Position numbers and translations under genes: made by a program
Notes under the pieces: generated by a model
The model's input: only the letters and a program-made list of their open reading frames with translations
The model's database searches: none
What the model was told of the DNA's origin: nothing
Source of the DNA: Eleusine coracana subsp. coracana
Taxonomy: Eukaryota > Streptophyta > Magnoliopsida > Poales > Poaceae
Reading direction: 5' to 3'
NCBI GenBank assembly: GCA_032690845.1
Contig: CM064433.1
Location: 38,066,658 to 38,130,657 of the forward strand
DNA: 64,000 bases
Shown: one piece after another, positions 1 to 9,747 of the stretch
How the letters are laid out: the number at the start of each line of letters is the position of its first letter
Position numbering within the stretch: position 1 is the first letter of the stretch

Positions 1-770
1 AGTCAACACAGCGGTGACGAGTTCGAGCTTCCTTCTGTGTCATCGAAAAAGTGTCGATATGGTTGTGACTATCGACAGACAAGTATGCTTGAATTCCGTA
101 AGTACATGTAATTATAGTAGATGCTAGTAATTAGTTATTATTCTGGTCAGATGATAAGGCATGCAGTGCATCGCTCGGATTCACCGATTCAGTTAGCTCC
201 AATGAAATCGTCAGTGCTGATTTTTCTTTCCTGTGTATCTGAAAATGGCTAACAAAAGTATCTGGCAATAATTCAAGAAAAGAGTGACAGGTAGGTAATT
301 GATTAGACTTAACTATATTTATAGATCTGTCATATATAAGAATGTAAAGAAAGCCATCGTCCGACATACACACTTAACTAAGACAAGCAGATGTTTTACA
401 TGAACAAATACTAGTGAGAATTAGACATGCTGAAAAGCTTTGGTGGTGGGCCTTGTGCTCTTATATGGCCTCATTTTAGTCTGCTTGTTGGACGTCTCTT
501 GGGCTTCAGGATGTACAGACTTCAATGTCAAATTTGACTCCAAGCTCCATGTAGTAGTTTCACCTTGCATCCTCCTTGAAGTAACAAGACTATTAAGTAG
601 AATGAGTCAGCATGTCACGTGTATAAAACCACCCTAGAAACAACTTAGGGATATTAAGTAACAGGTTTTGAGAGATAAGAGACTAGATATGTTCGGTATA
701 AAAGATGAGAGATGAAAATAAAACCACGGTGATAGTTGAGGGACTAAAGTTAGACTTAATCCACACATCA
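1..770. other. Unassigned AT-rich flank
   Basis: No coding region, RNA gene or mobile-element terminus is recognised here. The longest open frames are under 85 codons and resemble no family I know. It lies far upstream of the first kinase locus. Confidence 0.4.
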
Positions 771-825
771 ACTCAACCGTCCGTTCTTTCGCAAGCAAAA
801 AAAAAAAAAAACTTAACCGTCCGTT
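771..825 (+). mobile_element. Ultra-short retroposition stub with 15-bp target duplication
   Basis: A 25-nt insert at 786-810 (CTTTCGCAAGC followed by a run of A) is flanked by near-identical 15-mers: ACTCAACCGTCCGTT at 771-785 and ACTTAACCGTCCGTT at 811-825. This structure, a target duplication around a short 3' stub plus an A tail, is what extreme 5' truncation of a LINE- or SINE-type insertion would leave. Similar scars occur at 1258-1304 and 24722-24771. Confidence 0.6.
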
Positions 826-1257
826 GCACGAGCTAAGCATAAAAGACAAATCCATGACAGGGTCCTTTGCCTGGGTAACTGATCCACTGTAGTACTGTGC
901 CCCTTGGCTGACGTGTGAGCCCTGGCTCCACGTAGCAGTATTATACTTCTAGAATGGGCTGCAGTGACAGCAACGAAGCAGGATTCCCTTAGCAGGTAAA
1001 GCCGCTAGCAGCCGGGCCGTGTGCAAGTCACATTTCCGCAGCCTATATTTTTTTAGCCTGATTGACGCCCGACGGCGCCAGCGTTCAATTATTGGTGATG
1101 TGCACTGCACATCGTCGTCACAAAACCGTCGAGACAGGCAGACAAGGACCTGACATCAACGAGGAGAGGAATTCTCCTGAAAAAGGTACATAACAACGCT
1201 TCGGTTGGAAATTTTCATACTAATTTTGTTTCATGATTGAACCAGTTCAACCGTCAA

Positions 1258-1304
1258 CATAGGACAAGGTGTCCCTCGCAAAAAAAAAACATAGGACAAG
1301 GTGT
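1258..1304 (+). mobile_element. Ultra-short retroposition stub with 15-bp target duplication
   Basis: A 17-nt insert at 1273-1289 (CCCTCGC plus ten A) is bracketed by perfect copies of CATAGGACAAGGTGT at 1258-1272 and 1290-1304. The direct repeats and the A tail fit target-primed reverse transcription, with almost all of the element lost by 5' truncation. The sequence before the A run ends in TCGC, a pattern shared with the other two stubs in this window. Confidence 0.7.
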
Positions 1305-1448
1305 GACTTCTTCAGTATCCACAGCTCATAGGTTCCATCTAAACGATAATAAGGCTTTCATGAGTTGACATTCCTAATAAACAGGTTTTTAATTCATTGT
1401 AAAACTAGTTTATTGAATAGACCGGTAGCATAAATGAACACTGATTGA

Positions 1449-1615
1449 AAGATGCATGTTACTCCACAGTTGGCACTAAATATTATTGGATCCTATAGTA
1501 TATTCAAACTGGTCATGGTTATTATACTCAAGAGGGACTCAAGTCTGTCAACAACCTTCATTCCACCTGAAATAATACGTCACATGGTAATATTCAAGAT
1601 GCATGTTACTCCACA
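1449..1615. repeat. 127-bp segment flanked by 20-bp perfect direct repeats
   Basis: AAGATGCATGTTACTCCACA occurs at 1449-1468 and again at 1596-1615. The enclosed 127 bp has no poly-A tail or clear terminal inverted repeat. It may be a short tandem duplication product or a decayed insertion with its target duplication. It lies in the upstream region of the kinase-1 duplication unit. Confidence 0.55.
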
Positions 1616-1840
1616 AGTGGTCCGACTTTGTTTTCTATTGAGAAACATCATTATCTCAGTTGCATCAACTTCAATCAAGCAATACATCTGGTTCCGTGTG
1701 ACTTCAATGGCCACAGAGGTTGACTTAGAAAACAAAATGTCAGTAGAATTTACATGGTCTTAAATCAAGAGCATAGTATGAGTGTTTAAATTTTTTTTCC
1801 ATGATTCGAATCTCAAGATCAGTTGGTCCGCTCATTTGTC

Positions 1841-2101
1841 AAAGCAACTCCAAGAGATCCCCCATAATACCCAAAAACATACGTTTTGAGGAGGGCAAAA
1901 AATATTAGGGCCAAATTTTCTTCATTTTTCTCACCGTTCCCCTTAAAAGTGGATCAAAGATCTTTTAATTGTGCAAAATCAGCATTTGGGGCAACAATAA
2001 TGTTGCTTTGCTTGAAAGGAGCAGGATTATGGTTTTCAAATTCATTTTTTGTCTGTAGCTACAAATGAGGGGAATTTAAAGAGATCAGTATTGGAGTAGA
2101 A
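1841..2101. mobile_element. Candidate Tourist-like MITE
   Basis: The left end reads GCAACTCCAAGAGATC, and the right end, read as reverse complement, reads CTACTCCAATACTGATC. These are imperfect inverted repeats of the CAACTCCAA type common in grass PIF/Harbinger MITEs. The segment is absent from the corresponding place upstream of kinase 2 (near 24980), where the flanking sequences are otherwise alignable. The target duplication is not clear, so the exact ends are uncertain. Confidence 0.4.
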
Positions 2102-2462
2102 GTTTTACATTCCTTTTGGTGGCGTCTTTTTCGCCTGAACCCCAATATTTTTGTTTAGGTAAAAGGTTTTTGGTGTCCACCCTTAGAATTGCACTAAGTC
2201 CCTCATAGGAGGAGTGTGCGTATATATGTGTATGTGTTTATAAAGGTGGGTACCCTGTGTTATGTAAAAAAAAAGATATAGTCCGTGGTTATTTAGATTG
2301 CAAATACCAGTGCTCTTTTCAAAGCATGATTTGACTTAAAAATTCAGCAAAAATACCTTTTTTCTTAAAATAGATTTTTTCTAGTTACCAATCCTCAGTT
2401 CATGTCCACCTCTATGTCCACCAGGGTTTATTCCAACCGTTGCTTATACCATTAACAACTTT
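2102..2462. other. Kinase-unit upstream sequence
   Basis: Non-coding. Sequence near 2300-2455, including a stretch similar to CATGTCCACCTCTATGTCC, aligns by eye with 25040-25190 upstream of kinase 2. It therefore belongs to the ancestral duplicated unit. No gene is seen. Confidence 0.5.
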
Positions 2463-3577
2463 TAGAGCACCTTTACAATGGGCTAGAATCAATATGGATC
2501 ATCCATTTATCTTAATCTAACGGTTTAGATGCATTTATATTATATTGATCTTTTAAGTAGTATGAAGTAATATAGAGTATTATATGTATTACGGAAAAAA
2601 AAAGATAATGGCAAGCTGTAATTTTATGGATATATTAAAATAAAATAAAATAAAATATTAATTCACTTGTAAAAAAACGTTATCATTAAAAGAAAATTCA
2701 ATCATTTTCCCATACATTGCTCGTCTATTTCGTTTCTCCCTTGTTCTTTGGTTCCGTTCTGGTGGCAGGACGGCGGCACCATGCATGGGGTGGGCGCGAC
2801 CTAGGATGCAGTGGAGCGAGCAGAGGCGTGGCTGCGCTAGCGGTGGAGGTGAAGACCTGGACTGTTGGGCATGTCGTTCCTAGCCAAACTCTAGGCAGCC
2901 ACCGCAACGCTATGGATTTATATCTGTCGTTATATGGTCATCAATACTAATAATCAATTGATTTGTTGTGTTGTTTGTCTACAATCTAGTGAGATTTTAG
3001 GTTGTATAGCTTGTAAATAAACAAAATTGGTTGCATAAGAAAAGTTTCAGATTGAGTACAGGAACCCTTGCATCAGTTTAATCTCTCTCGCTTATCTCAC
3101 TGTAAACCTCAACTGTAAGTAATGAAGATCTAATTAACGAACATACGGTGCCCAGTGCAATGCCAAAGATGTCCGGGTGCAACTCAGTTAGCCTCCACAC
3201 TGATTGACGCGATGATCCTGCGCAAATTCAAGCCTCTGGACGCGACAGGCTAGAGGAGGAAGACGAGATCGGACCAGTGCGACCTCTTGCTTGCATGTCC
3301 ATCAGGATCCGCCGGGAGTTGTTTCCCGTGCTCGCACGAAGCCTCCTGCGCCGCCGTCGCCGGCAGCATACATACGGCTCGCGTGAATCGTTGTCTCGTC
3401 AGAACGATTCGAGGTGAATACTATTCGACTCTAAATGACCGTAGTATCCAGGATGGCACGATCCGTAAATTACTGAATTAACTATTCAATTACTATTTTG
3501 TCCCCATAAATCAACGGTCAGATTAGATTTATACTACTTCAAAGCTTGAAGTAGTATAGCCCACTGTAATAGGAGTC
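2463..3577. mobile_element. Candidate non-autonomous TIR element
   Basis: About 1.1 kb present upstream of kinase 1 but missing from the corresponding kinase-2 upstream region. The left end carries TACAATGGGCTA. The reverse complement of the right end carries TACAGTGGGCTATACTACTT, giving a weak subterminal inverted repeat. The interior is GC-richer (about 2760-3420) and contains no recognisable transposase. The target duplication is not identifiable, so this is a candidate only. Confidence 0.35.
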
Positions 3578-3902
3578 GATTTTTAACGTCACTCAACCAC
3601 TTGGGCTTTTGGATGCGGAGCTTTATTCAGCATGTTCCAAACTCTGTAGAAAATACTTTCTGCACTGCCAGGTAAAGATACACGTTTGATGGACTGGGAA
3701 AGCATTCTGTACATATGTTAAGACATCAACCATGATTCATATATCATGAACTGGAATAGCCGCCAAACGGCGATCAAGTTGAAGTCAACATTCATCAGGC
3801 ACACTTATGCGTTTCTAACAATTGGGCAAAATATGCATGAGAGGCTAGTCATGCAGACTGTTGGGAGTCGTGATCCTCATTTTGGGTTATCCCGTTTGGA
3901 AC

Positions 3903-3910
3903 TATTTAAA
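3903..3910 (+). promoter_or_regulatory. Candidate TATA box of kinase pseudogene 1
   Basis: TATTTAAA lies about 83 bp upstream of the ATG at 3993. The matching promoter of kinase 2 has TATTTAAG at 25632-25639 in the same sequence context, followed by GCCACTA or GGCCACTAG. Conservation of this site between the two copies supports a core promoter. Confidence 0.5.
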
Positions 3911-3992
3911 GCCACTACCAGCACTCAGGCCACCATATTCATACCTCTACCAGCAGCAAGCCTCTAGCCCACTACAAACACTTCCTCTCGCC

Positions 3993-6429
3993 ATGCATCG
4001 CCTGCTCCACGCCTGTCTTGGACTCCTTTATTCCCACCAAATTCTCTTCTGTTCTGCTGCCACGGATACACTATCACATGGCCATGAACTTGCCAAAGAC
4101 GATAGGCTTGTCTCCGCCAATAGCAAGTTCGCGCTTGGCTTCTTTCAAACTGGCAGCAAGTCCCACAACAACACATACCTTGGCATATGGTTCAACAAAG
4201 TCCCTGAGCTGACCCCAGTTTGGACAGCGAACAGGGATAAACCTATCTCTAGCCAGGCTTCACCACATCTCACAATTTCTAGTGATGGCAACCTGATCAT
4301 CTTAGCCCAGAGCACCGTCCTCTGGTCCACCCAGGCTAACCTCACAACCAACGACACCATTGTCACACTCTTGAACAGCGGCAACCTTGTTCTGCAAAAC
4401 TCCTCTAACTCCTCACACACATTCTGGGAAAGTTTCGACTATCCAACAGACACTGCTCTATCTGGTGCAAAGTTAGGATGGAACAAAATCGCCGGTCTAA
4501 ATCGTCAACTTGTTTCTAGGAAGAATTCAGTTGATCAAGCTTCAGGAATATACTCAGCGGGAATGGACTCCAATGGGATTGGCTTTCAAATGTGGAATTC
4601 ATCTGTAGTATACTGGTCTTCTAGGACGTGGAATGGTAAATTCTTCAGTTCAGAACCAGAGATGGTAGCAGGTTCTTCTGTCGTCAATTATACATACTTC
4701 AAGAGTGACCAAGAATCTTACTTCATCTACACTGTATTGGATGAGAACCATGATTATGGCCAATGTTTTGGGTGTGTCTGGTCAACGAATGATGCGCATA
4801 TGGACCGGGCAGAATTGGATTATGCTTGGCACTATACCAAAAAGTGATAAATGTGAAATTTATGCTACCTGCGGACCTTTCACAATCTGTTCAAATAATG
4901 GTCATACATAATGCAGCTGCATGAAGGGATTCTCTATTAAGTCACCTGAGGATTGGGAGCTCGAGGACACATCAGGCGGTTGCATCAGAAACACTCCATT
5001 GAATTGTGGTGGTGAGAACACAAATAATGTAGGAATTGCAGACAAATTCTACACTATGCCAGGGGTTAGGCTGCCCCCAAATGGAAAGGAAATAGTAAGT
5101 TCAGCAAATGCAGATGAATGTGCACAAGTTTGTTTGAGTAACTGCTCTTGCACAGCCTATTCCTACGGCAAGGGTGGTTGCTCTATCTGGCATGACATTT
5201 TGATTAATGTGGCCACAGATTATAATAATGGAGAAACTCTTTCTCTTCGCCTTGCTGCAAAAGAGGTGCAGAGCGGGAAAACCAAAAGGAGCGTAGGGAA
5301 GATCTTTGGTGCCATTGGCGCAAGCATTCTGACTATGGGTTTTATTATTATAATAGTGACTTTAATGAGAAGAAAAGGGAAGTTGTCTTGCTACAAAGTG
5401 GATGATGGTCAGGGAGGTGTTGGGATCATTTCATACAAATATGTTGACCTCCAACGGGCAACAAAAAAATTTTCAGAGAAGTTAGGCGGTGGCAGTTTTG
5501 GGTCTGTGTTTAAGGGTTGCCTACCTGACTCGAGTACCATTGCAGTGAAGAGGTTAGATGGTGCACGCCAAGGAGATAAACAATTCAGGGCTGAAGTGAG
5601 TTCAATTGGAGTCATACAGCATAGCAATTTGGTTAAACTCACTGGTTTTTGCTGCGATGGTGATAGGAGGCTACTTGTATATGAATATATGGCAAACAAT
5701 TCCCTAGATGCCCACCTATTCGGGAGTAACAATACATATTTGGATTGGGGAATAAGATGCCAAATAGCTCTTGGAGTTGCTAGAGGGCTAGCATACTTGC
5801 ACCACAGCTGTCGCGACTGCATCATACATTGTGATATCAAACCAGAAAATATACTTCTTGATGCTTCCTTTCTACCCAAAATTGCAGATTTTGGAATGAC
5901 CACCATGCGAGGAACTTTTGGATATCTTGCTCCTGAATGGATTAGCGGAACAGCTATAACACCAAAAGTCGATGTTTATGGCTATGGAATGGTTTTACTA
6001 GAAATCATATCAGGAAGAAGGAATTGGAGAGTGAAGCTACCCAGTGATGACGATCAAGGAGGAAATTTTCCAACGCTGGTTTCACATAAGATTGATGATG
6101 ATGAAAGAAATTTATCTGTGGACCTTATGCATAACCATGATGACTATGCTGGAAATTTTCCTGTGCAAGCTTTTCATAAACTTCACCATGGAAACATTGA
6201 GAGCCTTGCAGATCCAAGACTGAAGGGCGATGTGAACCTAGAGGAGGTTGAGAGGCTTTGCAAGGTGGCTTGCTGGTGTATCCAAGACAATGAGTTTGAT
6301 CGACCATATATGAATGAAGTGGTCCAGTTTCTGGAGGGCACGTTGAAGCCTGATATGCCGCCTATGCCGAAATTACTTCATAGGATAGCAGGATTATCAT
6401 TTTATGAAAATCTTGATGCAGACATTTAA
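3993..6429 (+). pseudogene. G-type lectin S-receptor-like Ser/Thr kinase, pseudogene (paralogue 1)
   Basis: Intronless relative of the intact kinase at 25716-28187 and similar along its full length. In order it has a signal peptide, B-lectin domain, S-locus glycoprotein region, PAN/Cys-rich region, one transmembrane helix (near 5310-5370) and a kinase domain. The ATG at 3993 is chosen because it matches the paralogue's signal-peptide region; the open frame further upstream is promoter. Three lesions are visible. An extra C near 4748-4749 shifts the frame. A TAA stands at 4909-4911 where the paralogue has a Leu codon. An in-frame 36-nt deletion at 5898/5899 removes 12 residues just after the DFG motif, in the activation segment. 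Lys of VAVK-type, HCD and DFG motifs remain. HCD rather than HRD marks a non-RD kinase. Any product would be truncated in the ectodomain, so a functional receptor kinase is unlikely. Confidence 0.9.
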
Positions 6430-6635
6430 AGGAGTGTGTTAAATATAGTATAGCATGATTTCAGGCAATCCATGAGAAGATTATACTTTTTTGCAAATCC
6501 ATTCTTTATGTTTTATATAATATATGTAAGCCCCCCTACGTACCAAACAGTTCATGCAGATTGGTATCTATGATTTCTGCCATAATTGTTTCTATGAATG
6601 CTTTATTGGTGCAAGAAGTTGCTAAAAAAGGTCTA
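6430..6635. other. 3' flank of kinase pseudogene 1
   Basis: Non-coding. The segment GTGCAAGAAGTTGCTAAAAAA just before 6632 recurs after kinase 2 (about 28391-28411), so it belongs to the duplicated unit. The Helitron interrupts it at 6636. Confidence 0.6.
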
Positions 6636-7059
6636 TCTATTTAATAATAAAAGGAGATGAAGTTTCCACCACATGGCCTGAAAAAAGAGAGAAATAGGCT
6701 AGAAATTCTCACAAAAAAGCAAAACATCTAGCCTTTGATCACCTATTCATATTTTTAAATATTTACATCTAACCGTTGATGTATCTCACATATTTGACCT
6801 TTCACATTCAGCTATCCAACTTCACGGCCACGAGAGGAACCCCTTTGGCCAAAGTTCGAATCCCATCAAGTACAACCAATTAATTGTGTATTGTTTTCTT
6901 TTAAAAAAAGAAACCATACATATATACACGTCATCAAACCGTATGTGGAAGATTGCAATACATGTACAATTATACGGATCCCAACTCTCTATCTCTAAGC
7001 CCTCTCCAACTCTAAACCATCAGTCACGCACATATCTCAAACTCAAATCTGAAATACTC

Positions 7060-7548
7060 AAAATATATCCCTGATGATAAATCTATTTCTAACTCAGATA
7101 AATAATCTCTGATGATGCACGCTTTGAAGTAGGTAACAAGGAAAAGCCTTCGGCAACTGAGACAACACCAACTTCATCCATCGGAAGGCTCTCGCCGTTG
7201 TCCAAGCCTGTGCCTTCAACTCTACAGCTTGCATCATCAAAGACCAATGTCCACCACCATCGATCAAGCCAATTGCCTTTAACTGCACCGCAGATAGGTA
7301 ATAATAAAAGTATATCCCTAAGAAATCTATCTCTAAGTCAGATTAATAATCCCTGATGATGCACATTTGAAGTAGGCAACAAGGAGAAGCCTTCGGCACC
7401 TGCGACACTACCAGCTTCGTCCATTGGAAGGCTCTCACCATTGACCAAGCCAGTGCCTTCAACTCCACAGCTTGCATCATCGAAGACAGAGACCCCCACC
7501 ATAAATCAAGCCAGTTGCTTTCAACTACACCGCAGATGGGTCATCTGT
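7060..7548. repeat. Tandem duplication, two units of about 247 bp
   Basis: Sequence from about 7062 (ATATATCCCTGATGA) is repeated from about 7309 (TATATCCCTAAGAA). Both units contain CTGATGATGCAC, GCCTTCGGCA, GGAAGGCTCTC, TTGCATCATC and CACCGCAGAT in the same order. It lies in the non-coding 5' part of the Helitron and could be a captured host fragment that later duplicated. No protein is recognised. Confidence 0.7.
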
Positions 7549-8178
7549 TCATCTCTGTCTACGTTTAACAAATATATGGTGAACAAACAATAGATCAGAT
7601 CTTTAAATTTCTGATAGACAATCAATATATATATATCTTCACATTCTAAATAGTATCCTTAGACTCTAGATAGCTGCTTCATCTTATAGAAAATTGACAT
7701 AGCTTAAGTGCCTAAATTTATAAGACAAGGAACAGTTTGATAAGATCAAGATAGTACAAAATCTGGATTTTACAGAACTCATATGTACATTTATAGTATA
7801 CTAGTTTTTTACCCTGAGTCTTTGCAAATAAACACCATATACCCAAGCATCCACCCGAGCCCATGGTGCAATATTTCCATATGATGGCATGTATTATGCA
7901 TGGATTCTTTCTTTTGGTATTTCAAATTAGTTATTTAACATTTTCAAAATCATAGCTGCAGTACTGAATGTGTGAGACTATTTGGAGGATGGGTCTTATT
8001 TCAATAACATTAGTTGATCATAAATTGATCATGCATACAAAATGTCCAATGAATTCCATGTGTACTGTGGTACAGAATGTCAAAACAATTAAGAGATTGG
8101 ATGCCTCCACATTTATAATTTGTCTCTATATGAAAATAAAATTGTAATTATTTTCTCTTTGAATCTTGTATGCTGCAG
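7549..8178. other. Helitron non-coding segment
   Basis: AT-rich, with no recognised gene or repeat. It ends in TTGTATGCTGCAG, a plausible 3' splice site before the first RPA-like exon. Confidence 0.4.
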
Positions 8179-8183
8179 ACAAT

Positions 8184-9045
8184 ATGTCATATAAACCTGT
8201 CACTGCATTGACAACAGAAAAAGACACATGGACAATCAAGGTCAAAGTATTGAGACTCCGGGATGCATTCAATCCAAGTATCAACGAGCTGGTCAGCACT
8301 AATATGATTCTGTCAGATGATATGGTAAACTTATTAATGTTTTAAAATTAAAACAACTTGACAACCTACTGACACTGAAATTTATTATACAGGATAATGT
8401 AATACATGCATCTATCGGGAAACAATTGGTTAGCAAGTTCAAGCCAATAATCAGAGAAAAGTCAATCTACATCTTAAAGAATATAAAAGTGGAGAAGGAT
8501 AACAGCTACTGTATATTTAAGAATACACATCAAATCAGTTTCTTGTATAGTACTTTGGTGAAGGAGGCCACAGAAGGATCAAACAATTTCCTGGACTACC
8601 ACTTCGAGTTTGCTAACAGGGAAATACTACAGAACAGGAAAAACAGTGACGAACAATGCTCAGGTATGTAAACATTGATTTAAAAACAAAGAAATAAACT
8701 ATATCCTATATGTAATGAGAGTTTTCCAGCAGATATTATTGGTCTACTGAGTCAAATCAAACCAACAGAGCAAAGAATTGTAAACAAGACCACAAGCAGG
8801 CAAAGAACAGAGAACATTCGTGAGAGTGAAATACAACTCCCAGAGTATGTGTTTTTTGTTCTATTTTGCACAATGTATGTATATATACTAAAATATTGCA
8901 AAAGCTCATTTAATTATATTTTAAAGTGATGAGAAGATCAAGTTAAATCTCTGGGGAGATGACTTGGCTAATATGGTTGACAAAAATCTTTTGGGCAAAC
9001 AAACAGTTTTGATTGTCACTTCAAATATGGTAAAAGAATTCCAAG
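8184..9045 (+). CDS. RPA-like OB-fold protein, Helitron-encoded, four exons
   Basis: Relative of the replication protein A 70-kDa subunit carried by plant Helitrons, which would bind single-stranded DNA during rolling-circle transposition. Proposed exons are 8184-8324, 8393-8663, 8733-8844 and 8927-9045, each bounded by GT and AG, with the frame open throughout (about 214 codons). The first two encode an OB-fold with DTWTIKVKVLRLRDAFNP, then NVIHASIG, then IYILKNIKVEK. The third holds a linker containing IIGLLSQIKPTEQ. The fourth begins a second OB-fold with LNLWGDDLANMV and QTVLIVTSNMVKEFQG. The ATG at 8184 is the first in its exon. No continuation was found after 9045, apart from a duplicated exon piece near 9662, so the protein is probably truncated at the C-terminus. 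Confidence 0.7.
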
Positions 9046-9661
9046 GTGAGGTTTCGAAATTTACTCCTTTTTTTCACTCATTAAAAAATATTATTAAATC
9101 ATGTATATATTTACATTCTAAAAAGTTTCTTACTCTAGGTGGTAATTAGTGCAACAACAAACTTTTATTGCTTGTCTCACGCTATGCAGATTGACTCTTT
9201 CAAATATAATCCCTTAATCTTATAATATACCTTAACAACAGGGATTTTATGTTATATGAATCTTCGATTTAAAATCTGTATCTATTGACCATTTAAACAA
9301 AATACCCTAATTTACCTGTAATTTCGAGTTTCAAATACCTTACACATAATTTTTCTTTAAACAATCATGTGCCAAGGGAAATAATATATAAAACATTGTA
9401 CTATATACTAGACAACAATTACAAACAGAACGGTGGTCTGTCTGATTTTCCTAAATTAAAAACTGAGGTCAGCATAAATATTGTAGGGCCTACTAGACAG
9501 TAGTTACAAAGCAAATGGTGGCCTCTCTATTTGCAGAGTTTTAAATGCTTTCGAATTCTCATACATAGTTAGTGTATATATATATCACAAAAAGATTGCA
9601 ATCTTTAATTAATTTTTGTCTCATGCAGATTATATGACAGTAATAAACAATAATATGTGAA
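9046..9661. other. Helitron intron or non-coding segment
   Basis: AT-rich, with no recognised exon. It includes two similar stretches near 9410-9450 and 9490-9530 (CTAGACA, TTACAAA, GGTGG, CTCT in order) suggesting a decayed short duplication. Confidence 0.35.
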
Positions 9662-9745
9662 CAGTAAAAGAAGCTGAAGAAGAGTCATCCAACGTCATGG
9701 ACTACTACTTTCAGTTTGCTAATGGGGATGACCAGAGCTTCGGTA
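9662..9745 (+). pseudogene. Duplicated RPA exon fragment
   Basis: Translates to VKEAEEESSNVMDYYFQFAN, closely similar to VKEATEGSNNFLDYHFEFAN encoded in exon 2 at 8393-8663. It is a second, partial copy of that exon and is cut at its 3' end by the solo LTR at 9748. Confidence 0.6.
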
Positions 9746-9747
9746 TA

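Noticed and set aside
3861..3992. Upstream in-frame extension of the kinase pseudogene start
   Set aside because: The extension covers the conserved TATA-like region and 5' leader shared with the paralogue. The signal peptide begins at Met 3993.
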